64,000 bases of DNA from Tubulanus polymorphus (GCF_964204645.1 NC_134033.1:10450231-10514230), one strand, 5' to 3'; counted from the first letter of the stretch, positions 22,001 to 33,166 are shown. Made by a program: numbers and translations. The notes: a model not told the origin generated them from the letters alone.

Positions 22001-25000
22001 CCCCCTGGTACCCATACCACTGTAGGTCAGTGTGAACCCCCTGGTACCCATACCACTGTAGTTCTGTGTGAACCCCTGGTACCCATACCACTGTAGTTCT
22101 GTGTGAACCCCCTGGTACCCATACCACTGTAGTTCTGTGTGAACCCCCTGGTACCCATATCACTGTAGGTCTCTGTGAACCCCCTGGTACCCATACCACT
22201 GTAGGTCTGTGTGAGCCCCTGGTACCCATATCACTGTAGGCCTGTGTGAACCCCTGGTACCCATACCACTGTAGGTCTGTGTGAGCCCCCTGGTACCCAT
22301 ATCATTGTAGGTCTGTGTGAACCCCCTGGTACCCATACCACTGTAGGTCTGTGTGAGCCCCCTGGTGCCCATACCCCTGTAGGTCTGTGTGAGCCCCCTT
22401 GTACCCATATCACTGTAGGTCTGTGTGAGCCCCCTGGTACCCATACCACTGTAGTTCTGTGTGAACCCCCTGGTACCCATACCACTGTAGGTCTGTGTGA
22501 GCCCCCTGGTACCCATCACTGTAGGTCTGTGTGAGCCCCCTGGTACCCATATCATTGTAGGTCTGTGTGAACCCCTGGTACCCATACCACTGTAGGTCTG
22601 TGTGAGCCCCTGGTACCCATACCACTGTAGGTCTGTGTGAGCCCCCTGGTACCCATATCATTGTAGGTCTGTGTGAACCCCCTGGTACCCATACCACTGT
22701 AGGTCTGTGAGCCCCCGGGTACCCATACCCCTGTAGGTCTGTGTGAGCCCCCTGGTACCCATATCACTGTAGGTCTGTGTGAGCCCCCTGGTACCCATAC
22801 CCCTGTAGTTCTGTGTGAACCCCCCGGTACCCATTCCCCTGTAGGTCTGTGTGAGCCCCCTGGTACCCATATCATTGTAGGTCTGTGTGAACCCCCTGGT
22901 ACCCATACCACTGTAGGTCTGTGTGAGCCCCCGGTACCCATACCACTGTAGGTCTGTGTGAGCCCCTGGTACCCATATCATTGTAGGTCTGTGTGAGCCC
23001 CCTGGTACCCATACCCCTGTAGTTCTGTGTGAACCCCCCGGTACCCATACCCCGTAGGTCTGTGTGAGCCCCCTGGTACCCATATCACTGTAGGTCTGTG
23101 TGAGCCCCCTGGTACCCATATCATTGTAGGTCTGTGTGAACCCCCTGGTACCCATACCCCTGTAGGTCTGTGTGAGCCCCCTGGTACCCATATAATTGTA
23201 GGTCTGTGTGAACCCCCTGGTACCCATATCACTGTAGGTCTGTGTGAACCCCCTGGTACCCATATTGTAGGTCTGTGTGAAACCCCCTGGTACCCATACC
23301 ACTGTAGGTCTGTTTGAACCCCCTGGTACCAATATCACTGTAGGTCTGTGTGAACCCCCTGGTACCCATATCACTGTAGGTCTGTGTGAACCCCCTGGTA
23401 CCCATATCACCGTAGGTCTGTGTGAACCCCCTGGTACCCATATCACCGTAGGTCTGTGTGAACCCCCTGGTACCCATATCACCGTAGGTCTGTGTGAACC
23501 CCCTGGTACCCATATCACCGTAGGTCTGTGTGAACCCCCTGGTACCCATATCACTGTAGGTCTGTGTGAACCCCCTGGTACCCATATCACCGTAGGTCTG
23601 TGTGAACCCCCTGGTACCCATATTACCGTAGGTCTGTGTGAACCCCCTGGTACCCATATCACTGTAGGTCTGTGTGAACCCCCTGGTACCCTTTCCCCTG
23701 TATTTCTCTGTTAAAGTATTGATAATATGTCTCTGTGTTTCTAGTGCCTATGGAGAAGGAATATTTCTGATGATTCAGACAACTCTGATTGGTTTTTTCG
23801 TGCTGATATTTGGGGGTCAGATGGCTCTGAGTTTTGTATTTATCGGTGTATTTGGTGGTAGTATCGCGTATCTGATGTCACCTGCTGCTCCTATTGAACT
23901 ATTGAGGTTCCTTCAGGCTAGTAATATGCCCGTTGTAGCTGTCAGTAAGGTTAGTATTAGAATCTAGAATTGATGTTTCGATGTGAAGAGTCACTTGCTC
24001 CTTACTAGGGTTGATTTATTCAGTGAAATACATCGTGTAAGGTTAGGAGAATAGTTAAGGTTTATTTTCAAAAAGAAACGTTCCGGAAAATTCACTGATT
24101 TTGAGCGATAGTACATTCACAGTCTATGGGACTCAGTTCCACAGTTTTGAGTTCGGGGGGTTAAAACGTTGAAAATGAACTTTAATTTCAAGTCAATTTT
24201 ACTGTGACTCCTTAACTGTGTAACTGGATCCTTTGATTCTGAAAGTTCTGTTTATTTGTTCTCGGGCTTCCCCGTGACCCTTGGTCTGTCTGTGTGTGTG
24301 TGTCTGACATTCAGCTGATTAGCTTCGTTAATAGTGGGTCGATCTTGATGAAACTTTGGTACAATGTTATTACGGGGGCAGAGCTAAGAATGGGCCCAGT
24401 GCGCCACCTAGCAGCGTCTGAAAGTTCTGTTTATTTGTTCTCGGGCTTCCGCGTGACCCTTGGTCTGTCTGTCTGTGTGTGTCTGACATTCAGCTGATTA
24501 GCTTCGTTAATAGTGGGTCGATCTTGATGAAACTTTGGTACAATGTTATTACGGAGGCAGAGCTAAGAATGGGCCCAGTGCGCCACCTAGCAGCGTAAGT
24601 AGACACAAAAACCCTGTTATCAGCGACATGACCTTGAAAGTTGTCTCGACAAATTTAAGCTATTGGCCCTAGGTACAACATACCCGCAATGCTATGGGAA
24701 CTAATGTATAGTATTTGGAGCCCGAGCCCGAGAACCACTGTCGCCTATTACGGTTTTTTTTATCGACTAACGATATCGTCGACAAATTTTTCAGTTCATC
24801 CAGATTATAGCCAACTACCGAAACGGAAGCACCGGTCAACTGTCGGCTATAACGTTACTGTTACTGTTCGCCGGGTCTCTAGCGAGAATATTCACGTCGA
24901 TACAAGAAACGGGAGATAATCTGATCATAGTGACGTACGTCGTGGCCAGCGTGTGTAATGGTTTACTCGTTCTACAGCTCGTCTATTACTGGAATACTGG

Positions 25001-25058
25001 AGCAGCAGCCGGCAAAAAACAAAATAAAAAACAACAAAATAGGAAGAAAAAACAATAG
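19053..25058 (+). CDS. MPDU1: Mannose-P-dolichol utilisation defect 1 protein (PQ-loop membrane protein), five exons
   Basis: Coding exons are 19053-19164, 20436-20501, 20587-20719, 23745-23949 and 24795-25058. All junctions are GT-AG with compatible phases, total 780 bases, 259 residues plus TAG, close to the 247 of the human protein. Recognisable blocks: [25 protein letters not shown], the first PQ-loop motif [14 protein letters not shown] (about residues 60-73), [30 protein letters not shown], and [19 protein letters not shown] with FTSIQETGD near the C-terminus, where the second PQ-loop repeat lies. Several hydrophobic segments fit a multispanning ER membrane protein. The Lys-rich tail ends KKKQ, compatible with a KKxx ER retrieval signal. 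In animals MPDU1 is needed to use dolichol-phosphate mannose and glucose in N-glycan and GPI-anchor assembly. Introns 1 and 3 are inflated by repeats. Confidence 0.95.
19471..19560 (+). mobile_element. Possible tRNA-derived SINE head, MPDU1 intron 1
   Basis: GGTAGCTTAGTTAGTGAG resembles a pol III A box region and GTGGGTTTGAGTTC, about 45 bases on, a B box. The cloverleaf is too degenerate for a functional tRNA gene. Boundaries are approximate. Confidence 0.35.
19570..20297. mobile_element. About 730-bp element with GTTCCCAC ends, MPDU1 intron 1
   Basis: GGGGTTCCCACGGGTTTTG at the left and CCTGTGGGAACCC at the right are inverted. Next to both ends lie runs of the CTTGGAAAG / TATGGAAAA type that often accompany this terminus in animal genomes. 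A GCGTTCACACG-bearing segment (19868-20050) similar to 47786-47900 appears nested inside. No coding capacity. Confidence 0.45.
20879..21245 (+). repeat. About 23-bp minisatellite, first array of MPDU1 intron 3
   Basis: About 15 degenerate copies of a unit like GACCCTAGAACTCCACAACT with GTA, varying between 19 and 25 bases. It runs directly into the larger 36-bp array, and the junction reads CTCCACAACTGTGTGAAACC, joining the older unit to the newer one. Confidence 0.8.
21246..23700 (+). repeat. 35/36-bp minisatellite, about 68 copies, MPDU1 intron 3
   Basis: The unit is ACCCATACCACTGTAGGTCT plus GTGTGAACCCCCTGGT with variants. The left part is mainly a 35-base form with GTAGTTCTG, the middle mixes GAGCCCCC and AACCCCC forms, and the right block (23300-23690) is nearly pure 36-base units with ATATCACCG. 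Because 36 is divisible by three, long open frames appear on both strands (for example 334 codons on the minus strand); these are artefacts. The array stops about 44 bases before exon 4. Confidence 0.93.
24127..24230. mobile_element. CAGTTCCAC-family TIR element, MPDU1 intron 4
   Basis: ACTCAGTTCCACAGTTTTGAG on the left and TTAACTGTGTAACTGGATCC on the right, about 100 bases apart, match the ends of the family at 4153-4262. Confidence 0.45.
24238..24595 (+). repeat. Two-copy 179-bp tandem duplication, MPDU1 intron 4
   Basis: Copies start at 24238 and 24417 (TCTGAAAGTTCTGTTT) and end in CGCCACCTAGCAGCG. They differ at only a few positions, for example CCCCGTGACC against CGCGTGACC and in the length of a GT run, indicating a recent duplication. 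The sequence GATGAAACTTTGGTACAAT within it resembles a dispersed invertebrate repeat. Confidence 0.85.
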
Positions 25059-25076
25059 CTTCGGACTGGTAGATAT

Positions 25077-25081
<5 letters not shown>

Positions 25082-25131
<50 letters not shown>
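25082..25131 (+). repeat. (TA)n microsatellite in the MPDU1 3' UTR region
   Basis: About 25 uninterrupted TA units begin about 24 bases after the MPDU1 stop codon. If transcribed they fold on themselves. No AATAAA is seen nearby, so the MPDU1 3' end is not placed. Confidence 0.9.
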
Positions 25132-25134
<3 letters not shown>

Positions 25135-25189
25135 TTTAATGTTTATGTACGGTATCAAAAATACCTCTTTATGTATTTTTGACGGTATG

Positions 25190-26336
25190 CAGGGCTCAGT
25201 AGCGCAGTCGTGACTTCAGTCCGGTCTCAAATCTTAAGGCTGGTCTTTTTGACAACTATCGTGTGGCCAATCTAACAAATTAATACTAGTCTTTAGATGT
25301 TTTTTTGGTCATACAAAGTTGTCTTAAATCGTTAAAACTAGTTGATCAAAACTGTTAGATTGGCTGTAGATGTTAGATTTGTTAAAGAACCGAATTGAGC
25401 TTAGACTGGTCTTAAGTTATTAGATTGGTTATACATTTGTAGAACAAAAATGAACCTAACTGATCACGAGTTTGTTAGATTGGTTATACGAAGAACCAAA
25501 ATGAGTTCAGACTGGTCTTTAAGTCGTAAGGTTAGCTATAGAACCAAGATGAGCTTAGACTGGTCTTAAGTTGTTAGATTGGTTATAGAACCAAAATGAG
25601 TTTAGACTGGTCTTAAGTCATTAGATTGGCTATAGAACCAAAATGAGTTAAGACATCGTAAGTCGATTGGTTATAGAACCAAAATGAGTCTTGACTGATC
25701 TCGAGTAAGTTAGATTGGTTATAGAACCAAAATGAGCTTAGACTGGTCTTAAGTTGTTAGATTGGTTATAGAACCAAAATGAACTTAGACTGGTCTTAAG
25801 TCGTAAGATTAGCTATAAAACCAAAATGAGTCTTGACTGATCTCGAGTAAGTTAGATTGGTTATAGAACCAAAATGAGCTTAGACTGGTCTTAAGTTGTT
25901 AGATTGGTTATAGAACCAAAATGAACTTAGACTGGTCTTAAGTCGTAAGATTAGCTATAAAACCAAAATGAGTCTTGACTGATCTCGAGTAAGTTAGATT
26001 GGTTATAGAACCAAAATGAGCTTAGACTGGTCTTAAGTTGTTAGATTGGTTATAGAACCAAAATGAACTTAGACTGGTCTTAAGTCGTAAGATTAGCTAT
26101 AAAACCAAAATGAGTCTGCTCTAGAATTGTTAGATTGGTTATAGAACCAAAATGAACTTAGACTGGTCTTAAGTCGTAAGATTAGCTATAAAACCAAAAT
26201 GAGTCTGCTCTAGAATTGTTAGATTGGTTATAGAACAAAAATAAGCTTAGACTGGTCTTAAAGTCGTTAGATAAGCTATGGATATGAGATGAATGTAGAC
26301 TGTAAGCCATGACTCTGCAACTAGTCCTAGATTTGA
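25190..26336. mobile_element. MITE whose core has expanded into a 47-bp/142-bp tandem array
   Basis: The ends GTAGCGCAGTCGTGACTTC on the left and GACTGTAAGCCATGACTCTG on the right are degenerate inverted repeats of the family seen at 32848-32987. The interior is about 20 copies of a unit of about 47 bases with GATTGGTTATAGAACC, AAAATGAGCTTAGACTGG and TCTTAAGTTG. From 25686 to 26111 three near-identical 142-base higher-order copies, each of three units, start at 25686, 25828 and 25970 with GAGTCTTGACTGATCTCGAG. Confidence 0.8.
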
Positions 26337-26967
26337 ACCGTTAAGAGCTGCTGGGTCCACGCATTGATTTATTGTAGACTTAAGAAAAATTACAAAAAAA
26401 AAGATTTCATATTGTAATATTTATCATTTCCATCAATGATTCATTAATCATTCTCGTAAGAAATTGTGTAAAATGTTTTTTGTTGTTCAGGGTGAGTTTT
26501 CTCCATATTCCGCAACAATCTTTGTCCATCATTCTCGGTCACCAGTCCTGTCTCAGCTAATTTAACAATGAATGAAATGCGAATATTTTCATAAGGTACA
26601 AAAATTGGGATCAATTTCCGCGGTTGTTGGTTACACCATTATTTATATGAATGAAATTATTTTAACTCTTTGAGCCGGACTTACGACAACTGCGGAAACT
26701 GGGACCAGAAAATTTCGACAATCTTAGAATATTTATTTGTTTATTTCTGCAAATTCGCAGAGCTGTCAACTGTTCTTCTTCCTGATTTTCAGTATTTTGT
26801 AACTATTTCGTCTCGTAAAATACTTGATTTGTTCAATGTTTACTGGAAATGATCTGAAATATGTTACTGAAGGTCTAACTATTGATTACCGATTCATATG
26901 AACATTTTCTTTCATATTCCGATGAAATGTTACGGGAAAGAAATACAACCTGATTAGCACTTTTCAG

Positions 26968-27162
26968 AGGTTGGCAGCCGTGAATTCGATTATTCAGAAG
27001 TTTAGAAAATATTTATTGATTCCCAAAGTAAAATATGATCTCCGTTTTATATTAGTTGAATGTTTTAATGCCGATTTAGTGTTACCGCAGCGTCACCGCG
27101 TTCCCCCGGAGAAAGAATTCCAGTTCTCCGAGTTCTGGATTACACTCGGTTTAAAACTGTAG
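26968..27162 (+). CDS. 3'-terminal coding exon of an unrecognised gene
   Basis: After a good acceptor (GCACTTTTCAG|AGG) the frame encodes about 63 residues, RLAAVNSIIQKFRKYLL, then IPKVKYDLRFILVECF, then FQFSEFWITLGLKL and TAG at 27160-27162. The codon mix is protein-like, and an AATAAA signal follows at 27280. I do not recognise the family. No convincing upstream exon is visible between the MPDU1 stop and here, a stretch filled by repeats, so the rest of the gene, or a link to an MPDU1 transcript variant, is open. There is no ATG in frame before the acceptor back to a stop at about 26925. Confidence 0.4.
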   Translation, partial: RLAAVNSIIQKFRKYLLIPKVKYDLRFILVECFNADLVLPQRHRVPPEKEFQFSEFWITLGLKL

Positions 27163-27279
27163 ATATTTATAATTGAACTGATTTTGAAAGTCTGCGGTCC
27201 TGTTACTATTTCCTGTTCAAAGAAATGCTGAATGATTGAGTGTTGTGACGGATACAATTTGTATCGTGACAAAAGATTG

Positions 27280-27285
27280 AATAAA
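27280..27285 (+). promoter_or_regulatory. Poly(A) signal after the unrecognised terminal exon
   Basis: AATAAA 118 bases downstream of the TAG at 27160-27162. Confidence 0.5.
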
Positions 27286-27364
27286 ATCTTTATTTCAAAT
27301 TGAATATTGCTTCTTGTTTTTCTTGTGCGGGCTAAATTTCTCCGTTGCTGGCTACAGTAAGTAG

Positions 27365-27690
27365 AGACTAGGGAGAGAGAAATTGAGACATAAAGGAGGG
27401 CTGTGTCGGACAGAGACGAAGGAGAAAGGAGAGGGGAGCTGTATGGGGGGGGGGGAGAAACAGAAAGGAGAGGGAAGGAGAGCTGTGTCGGACATAGACG
27501 AAGGAGAAGAGGGCTGTGTCGGACAGAGATGAAGGAGAAAGGAGCGGGAAGAAGGGCAACTGTCTAGCAGAGGAGGGCTGTATCGGGAGTGTACGTCGGA
27601 CAGAGAGTCGAGAAATGAAGAGAAACTAAAGGGGAGCCATGTCTCGGGAAGAAGCGAGAGAGAGAAGGAGAGCTGTATCGGAGACGGAGC
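27365..27690 (+). repeat. GA-rich degenerate repeat
   Basis: Copies of GGGCTGTGTCGGACAGAGA alternating with GAAGGAGAAAGGAG, spacing about 45-60 bases. Non-coding. Confidence 0.7.
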
Positions 27691-28727
27691 CGGGAAAGAG
27701 TTTTAATTACGAATCGAGTTATCACCCAATTTGCTGACTAGCAGGCGATAATTTCCGACCGGAAGTGAATTTCACGCGGTCGTCTGTGTGAAATATGGCG
27801 CGCTGAAAGTGAGTTCTATTTCCGGTTCGGCTGCTGAAACTCCACGCTGCATTTTCCGGTGAACTTTCCTTTAACGGCTAGATCACGTGACGAGTGCCAA
27901 GACAGATTTTTCGAGTCGCCGAGCTTTATTACCTTGACCTTGAACTTTCTGTTTACAAACAAGTTTTTTCTGCAATTCCTTTTCTCCAACCATGATACCA
28001 TTTAAAGCATCAAATGAACGTCTTATCAAAATGAGATCTAATTTAACGACATAGAAATTCGCGACTTGACAATAAATCGACAATGAATATAAATGTAAAA
28101 CCTTTTTTGACGCCTTATAAAATGTTACCATTATGAAACCTAAACAATGTTAACCATTCAGCGTCATTTTACAAACGACAACCGTAAATCGATGTGCAAA
28201 ACGTCACAGGTCTATGTGTACACATACAAGCTATTTGGCAAAATATCATTGACAAAGATGTAGAATGGCTTCCTGTGATTATATAATGACCTCTATTTGA
28301 ACGTCGAAATGTTATATTGCATTGAATATCATGAGAAGACGTATTTCAATAGTAAAGGATGTGTGATTATATCAGGAGCGGCGGGCATATATAGAAATGA
28401 TAAGTAACTCGGATTATTCGGTTAAATGGCGTATGTATACACGATTTGGAAGTCTGATATAAAAGTCAGATCCTGACATGGGGATGCTGGTGGAATGACG
28501 AAGCTATCTACGATCTGTGTAGGGCCGGCGTGAATTACATCGGCGGCTACAAGCGGTCTATATAAAAATGTGTTAACATATAATTTCATTATTCAAATGT
28601 TTTAGAAAATATGTTCGATATTAGGGGTATGCAGGTTTCATGAGATTAGCAATTTATAATAGCATAGCTGTCATAAACGGCTCTGCGTCCACTGATGACA
28701 TGTGTATTAGGTTCAATTCAATTCTTT
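27691..28727. other. Intergenic, nothing recognised
   Basis: Short frames only, of 61 and 82 codons on the minus strand around 27816-28131, without domains. AT-rich. Confidence 0.4.
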
Positions 28728-29042
28728 ATTGATCCTTATTACATTGAAATTCCGGGATAAAATTCCCAAATTCAATAGTTACAAAATTTGAAATAAGAAA
28801 ATACAAGGCGCACGGGTAATTCATACAGAATAAGATGAATAAGTTATTTAAATGACGATGTCTACTTCAACCCAAACTCAAGTCTAGGATATCGAGTGAC
28901 AGCCAAACCGGGATGCTCGAAGTCATGATGAAGCAGACATGAGAAAAGCTCTTTCTTCAACCATGGAGGCAATGAAGTTGCAGACCAGCTTAGAGGCAAA
29001 AGTGAATCGAAGTCGGTCGCAAGTTGACAATTCTTTTTTTTT
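28728..29042 (-). mobile_element. 3' fragment of a LINE with (TTGAAT) tail
   Basis: On the minus strand a 60-codon frame opens after a TGA near 29045 and includes SLPPWLKKELFSCLLHHDF and RYPRLEFGLK, then stops near 28869. The 3' UTR ends CAATAAAG followed by AATTGAATTGAA at 28728. A poly(A)-like signal joined to a short tandem tail is the usual end of a 5'-truncated LINE. A terminal exon of a host gene is the alternative, but no acceptor precedes the frame. Confidence 0.5.
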
Positions 29043-29309
29043 CATTAGACCAGTCGAAGACCTGCATCATCTACCCAATCACCAAATCTCATAATTCCCC
29101 AAATTTCTTAAAACTTCGATTTCAAATTTGCAATTCCACATTAGCTTATCCCAGAAATTCTACATTTTTTCGCAGGCGTCAAATAATTTATTAGAATTAA
29201 TTTTCTTGTTTCGAATATCTACTTAGATTGTACTCACATTGCAGTTGCCCCAAGTGCAAAATGGATCATTTCATTGCGTTTTTAAGATCGCGCAATCTGA
29301 GCGTCTCAT

Positions 29310-29460
29310 TTCCCTCCCTCCTGCACTTTTCCCCGTCTCATCCTCCTTACTAGCCACCGCCCCCTCTCCCTTCTCTCTCACTCTCTGTCCCTTCTTCTCT
29401 CTCCCCCTCTCCCATTCCCTCGTGTCCCACACTCTCCTCCCTAACCGTACTTCTTTCTAA
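29310..29460 (+). repeat. Pyrimidine-rich low-complexity tract
   Basis: CTCCCTCCTGCAC then CTCTCACTCTCTGTCCC-type sequence. No gene. Confidence 0.6.
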
Positions 29461-29469
29461 GCCCTTCGG

Positions 29470-29800
29470 GACAAAAGCGAGACTTTATTATCTTTCATTA
29501 CGACTTGCGCTATCGCCATTTAATTTCTGTATATTAAATAATTTAGACGGTGCTCCCTTCAATCAGCGAGGATCAACTGGGATTAACTACAATTCATATC
29601 AATTCGTTACGCATTTGCATAACAAAACCCGTCGCGTACGACTCGAGCGTTATTTGCATTTTATTTCTAAAGCTCGTCTAGTATTTGATCGAATTTGATC
29701 CAATTTTGACAGCGCCGCGCGACCAATTATTATTATTTGTATCGTGGTTGGGGTTCAGCTGAATTTGCTATTAATCTCGATTGCAGCAGCGCTGGTCGAG
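29470..29800. promoter_or_regulatory. Candidate enhancer with POU-SOX composite and extra octamer
   Basis: ATTTGCAT at 29613-29620 is followed without spacing by AACAAAA at 29621-29627, the arrangement of a SOX-POU composite site. A second octamer, ATTTGCAT, lies about 40 bases downstream near 29652. Homeodomain-like CCAATTATTATTATTTG and TTTAATTT strings surround them and the stretch is less repetitive than its neighbours. Regulatory function is inference. Confidence 0.3.
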
Positions 29801-31340
29801 TCGAGTCCCAGCAGGTCACACACATATATGTGTAGCCTCAATTCAGTGTTTTATTTATGGGTTTAATATTTAATTTATGTCATTTAAGTTATTAACATCA
29901 ACATTAAGGATGATCGTTTAGGAAGCAAACGCTTATTCATATCGTTATAACTATTTGTATTGCAATTTGGACGCTCCCGATGGGCTTGAGATGATCATTA
30001 ATCTTTCTTTGAACCGTCCTCGCTGAATTGTTAACTCATTACATATTGACATCATTGTAACGATACAAATTTACATGTAAGTACACCTATTGTATGAATA
30101 TATAATGTAAAAACAATTGCAGTAAATAAAGTTATTTTTAATAATGATAATAATTTGGGTGACTTGGGGTGCCCAATACCCCAGGCTATCTTAAAGGCCT
30201 ACGCTGCTTCACTCAATAAGCCTTTTACCCCGTATAGAAATTATTGGTGATACATATACGTACACGCCCGCCGTTCCACGGCACAACCAGCCTGCCCTAT
30301 CCTTTCTAACCGCCCAGTGAAAGTATTGCTACTTCGCAACGAGGTTTCAAAACAAGCCCAGAGCCTCGGGTGGGGGCGTTTGTCCGTTCGAACTAACGCT
30401 CCTTTTTAAGAAAGTGCCCCTCATAGAAAAAAAATTCTGATCCGAATTGTGACGTGTTATGTTTGGTCCCCATTTATTGATTGATAAGTTTGTATGGAAT
30501 TTATTGACGATAATTTGGCCCTAGTGACCCAAAGTTTGAAAAAGAGCTAAAGATTCGCTGAATACTCAGAGAATCCATCTTAAGGGGAATATATTTATGG
30601 GCCGGAGAACATTTTTCTTTTATGAAAACTGGGCCGGGGAATAGTTTTATGACAAATATCGGGAGGGGGGGGTAACTTCGTGGTGTGCTCGCTTTCCGGA
30701 GATGCAGGGGGAACGTGTAAAAGAGTGTCTTTTTCATAATCTAAGAACGCCTCGTTTAAAATCTGGCTACGGGTTTGTCAAAAAAGGCTTCGACAGGTGG
30801 CGACGATCTGTCAAGTTGGAGTTTAGTTTCGCAAAATATCGGCAGATGGCGCGGCGATACGATTTTGTCGAAAATGGCGCGGAAAATTCGAAATGATGGA
30901 ATTATCATCCGGACTGTTTGATCGAATCGATTTGTTGTTCACGTTGAGCTCTGTGTTCATATTGTATTCACCAATTACTGATAATTGCCTTGCTTTTCTA
31001 CTGATTCCAAACTAATCCATTGCTGGAACGGTAGACAGACTCATCCCGTTAAAAGCTACCGCGCGGCGGCTCTCAGTCTCCCCACCTTTCCCCCGTCCGG
31101 CTCAGCTGACGTGTGCACCATATGTAAACATTTCTAATTTCTTTAATGTTCTCACTCCCCTCTCTGATCCCTCTCGCTCGCTCTACCCAGACCCCGAGTC
31201 CAATCGGATTTTTGACTTATCCGATTTTCAGAAGTCCAATATTCGACGACTGTTTCAGCATCCCTGAGTATGTCCTAGTGTGACAGAAGGTCATGTGCAC
31301 TGTGACCAAAGACCGGTATTTCATTAGCTGATTGGTTTCC

Positions 31341-31373
<33 letters not shown>

Positions 31374-32847
31374 GGAGGAAAAGGGAGATGTACCGCTGCG
31401 ATTCTGATTAAAGAATAGCTCGATCGATCTCTTTTCACGTCTCGGATCTAATTCCACAAAGTGACGAAATGGCATTTTATCAATCTGGATCCAATTCAAC
31501 ATCTCTCTCAATGTCTCTCCTCTCAGCTCTACCAACTCCTAATCCCATTGTTTTAATTACGATACGATTCCCCTCGTTATTTCGCTGCACCATCTGTTTA
31601 CCGGAGTTCGGTTCGGTCCAACCATCGGAGTCCATGGCCCTACTGCAGAAAATACGCAACACAATTTTGAGGTGAAGCCAGATACATTCACGGTAAGAGC
31701 GGGTCCAGTTTTTGTCCTAGCAGAAATCCGCATTTGTTTGTTTTAAACAAATCGTTTTTCATACATTTGATATGGAAATTAATATGGCCATATGAGGACC
31801 TCCTGCAAACCTCATGCAACCCATCTATCCCAATAGGTGGCGTGTACAACACTAGGACGACTCAATGTATATGAGAAATCTCTTGGTGAACTCAGATTAC
31901 AAAATATAGCGCGATTCTTAATCATCATTCGTAGAATTAAGAAATTATAGATAGATTTTCTGAGAATCTGAGAAGAAATCCGGCATCTTTATGCCTGAAT
32001 GCACACACTAGCGCCCCTGGTGGATCCTCACTTGCCAAAAGCGGAATCCTCGATCACCCCAGTGGAATTCAGAGTCCTAACTCTGAGTGACAGTCACACA
32101 AGGATGTGATAGGCTGACGTCACCCCCTCCCGCTGAGGTAGTGTCTTGTCTGCCTTTTGTTCGCCTGGTGAAACAAGCTGTTACAGAGAGCAACTCCGCG
32201 ACAAACACACGGCATATTAAAACTGCGTGAAATTTGAGCCGTTTTTTACGCTGACTATTGAAAGAAAGAGACACATTCAGTCAGTCACAATGAATCGAAG
32301 CTCCATCACACAGTGTTCAGCTATACGGTCTCTCATTCTTATATTATTTATCATTTGACGACTCAAACTCGGTTTATATTAAACACAAAACGAACAATAA
32401 AACGCGGTTCCGGACTCGGATCGAATTTCCATCGCCGCAATTTCTAATTCTGATATGAGCCTTATTTTTTCGTGTCGTCGATAAAAGCGATATATTGGAC
32501 GATATTGTTGTATCCGTTAAATACGGCGGGCGGCCGCCGGCGGTGTCTGGGGTCCACGTAAAATTCATTAGACTCTCTGCTGTATATCAGGTTTATTGCC
32601 GTGAATGAATCCTCCTTAATCTGACTTAAAACTGCTGCTATTGTAACGATGAGAATTCAGATTCGCTGCGGGGTCAGCGTTTAACAATGCAATACAGAAA
32701 ATATAACGTTATTAGCAGTTAATCAGAAAACCCAATTCATTATTATCATAGTTCCTACCTCACAGTTGTGATTATCTGACGATCATTTCGATTAGCATTC
32801 TGATAGAGGATATTTGAGTCGGACTATCAACTCGGTCTTTGAAACCA
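29801..32847. other. Intergenic, no gene recognised
   Basis: Contains a GA microsatellite at 31341-31370 and scattered short frames without domains or splice support (for example 31469-31675 and 32374-32568). Confidence 0.4.
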
Positions 32848-32987
32848 GGGGCCAGTTGCACAGTCGTGACTTAAGTCCAAACTTGGTCTTAAATCTTCAG
32901 CCTGGTCTTAAGTTGTTAGATTGGCTACAGAACTAAGTTGGTCTTAGACTGGTCTTAAATGTAAGCCATGACTATGCAACTGGCCCC
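32848..32987. mobile_element. 140-bp MITE, GGGGCCAGTTGCA ends
   Basis: GGGGCCAGTTGCACAGTCG on the left and CATGACTATGCAACTGGCCCC (first 20 bases inverted to the left end) on the right. The interior has GACTTAAG, GGTCTTAA and GTTAGATTGGCTA, the same words that build the array at 25190-26336. Confidence 0.75.
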
Positions 32988-33166
32988 AGTTCCTCTTCGA
33001 TAAAACTCAATCGCGAATAGTTGCGTAATATTTCCCTGCCAAATGAAAGTGAAGATGTTGAAATTACAAACTTTCCGACTTAAACGCCCCCTGTAGGCCA
33101 ATAAAAGAAATGATTCTAAAAAGCACATACTTTACGTGATAGTCCACATGCCCAGATGTAACCCCT

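Noticed and set aside
21145-23714. Many long open frames on both strands with [10 protein letters not shown]-like repeats
   Set aside because: They follow the 36-base minisatellite period inside MPDU1 intron 3, occur in several frames and have no splice or start support.
26426-26640. Minus-strand frame of about 58 codons (LIPIFVPYENIRISF and VKLAETGLVTENDGQ)
   Set aside because: Protein-like, but no acceptor AG precedes it and it is not recognised; a vague resemblance to the exon at 26968 is too weak to claim.
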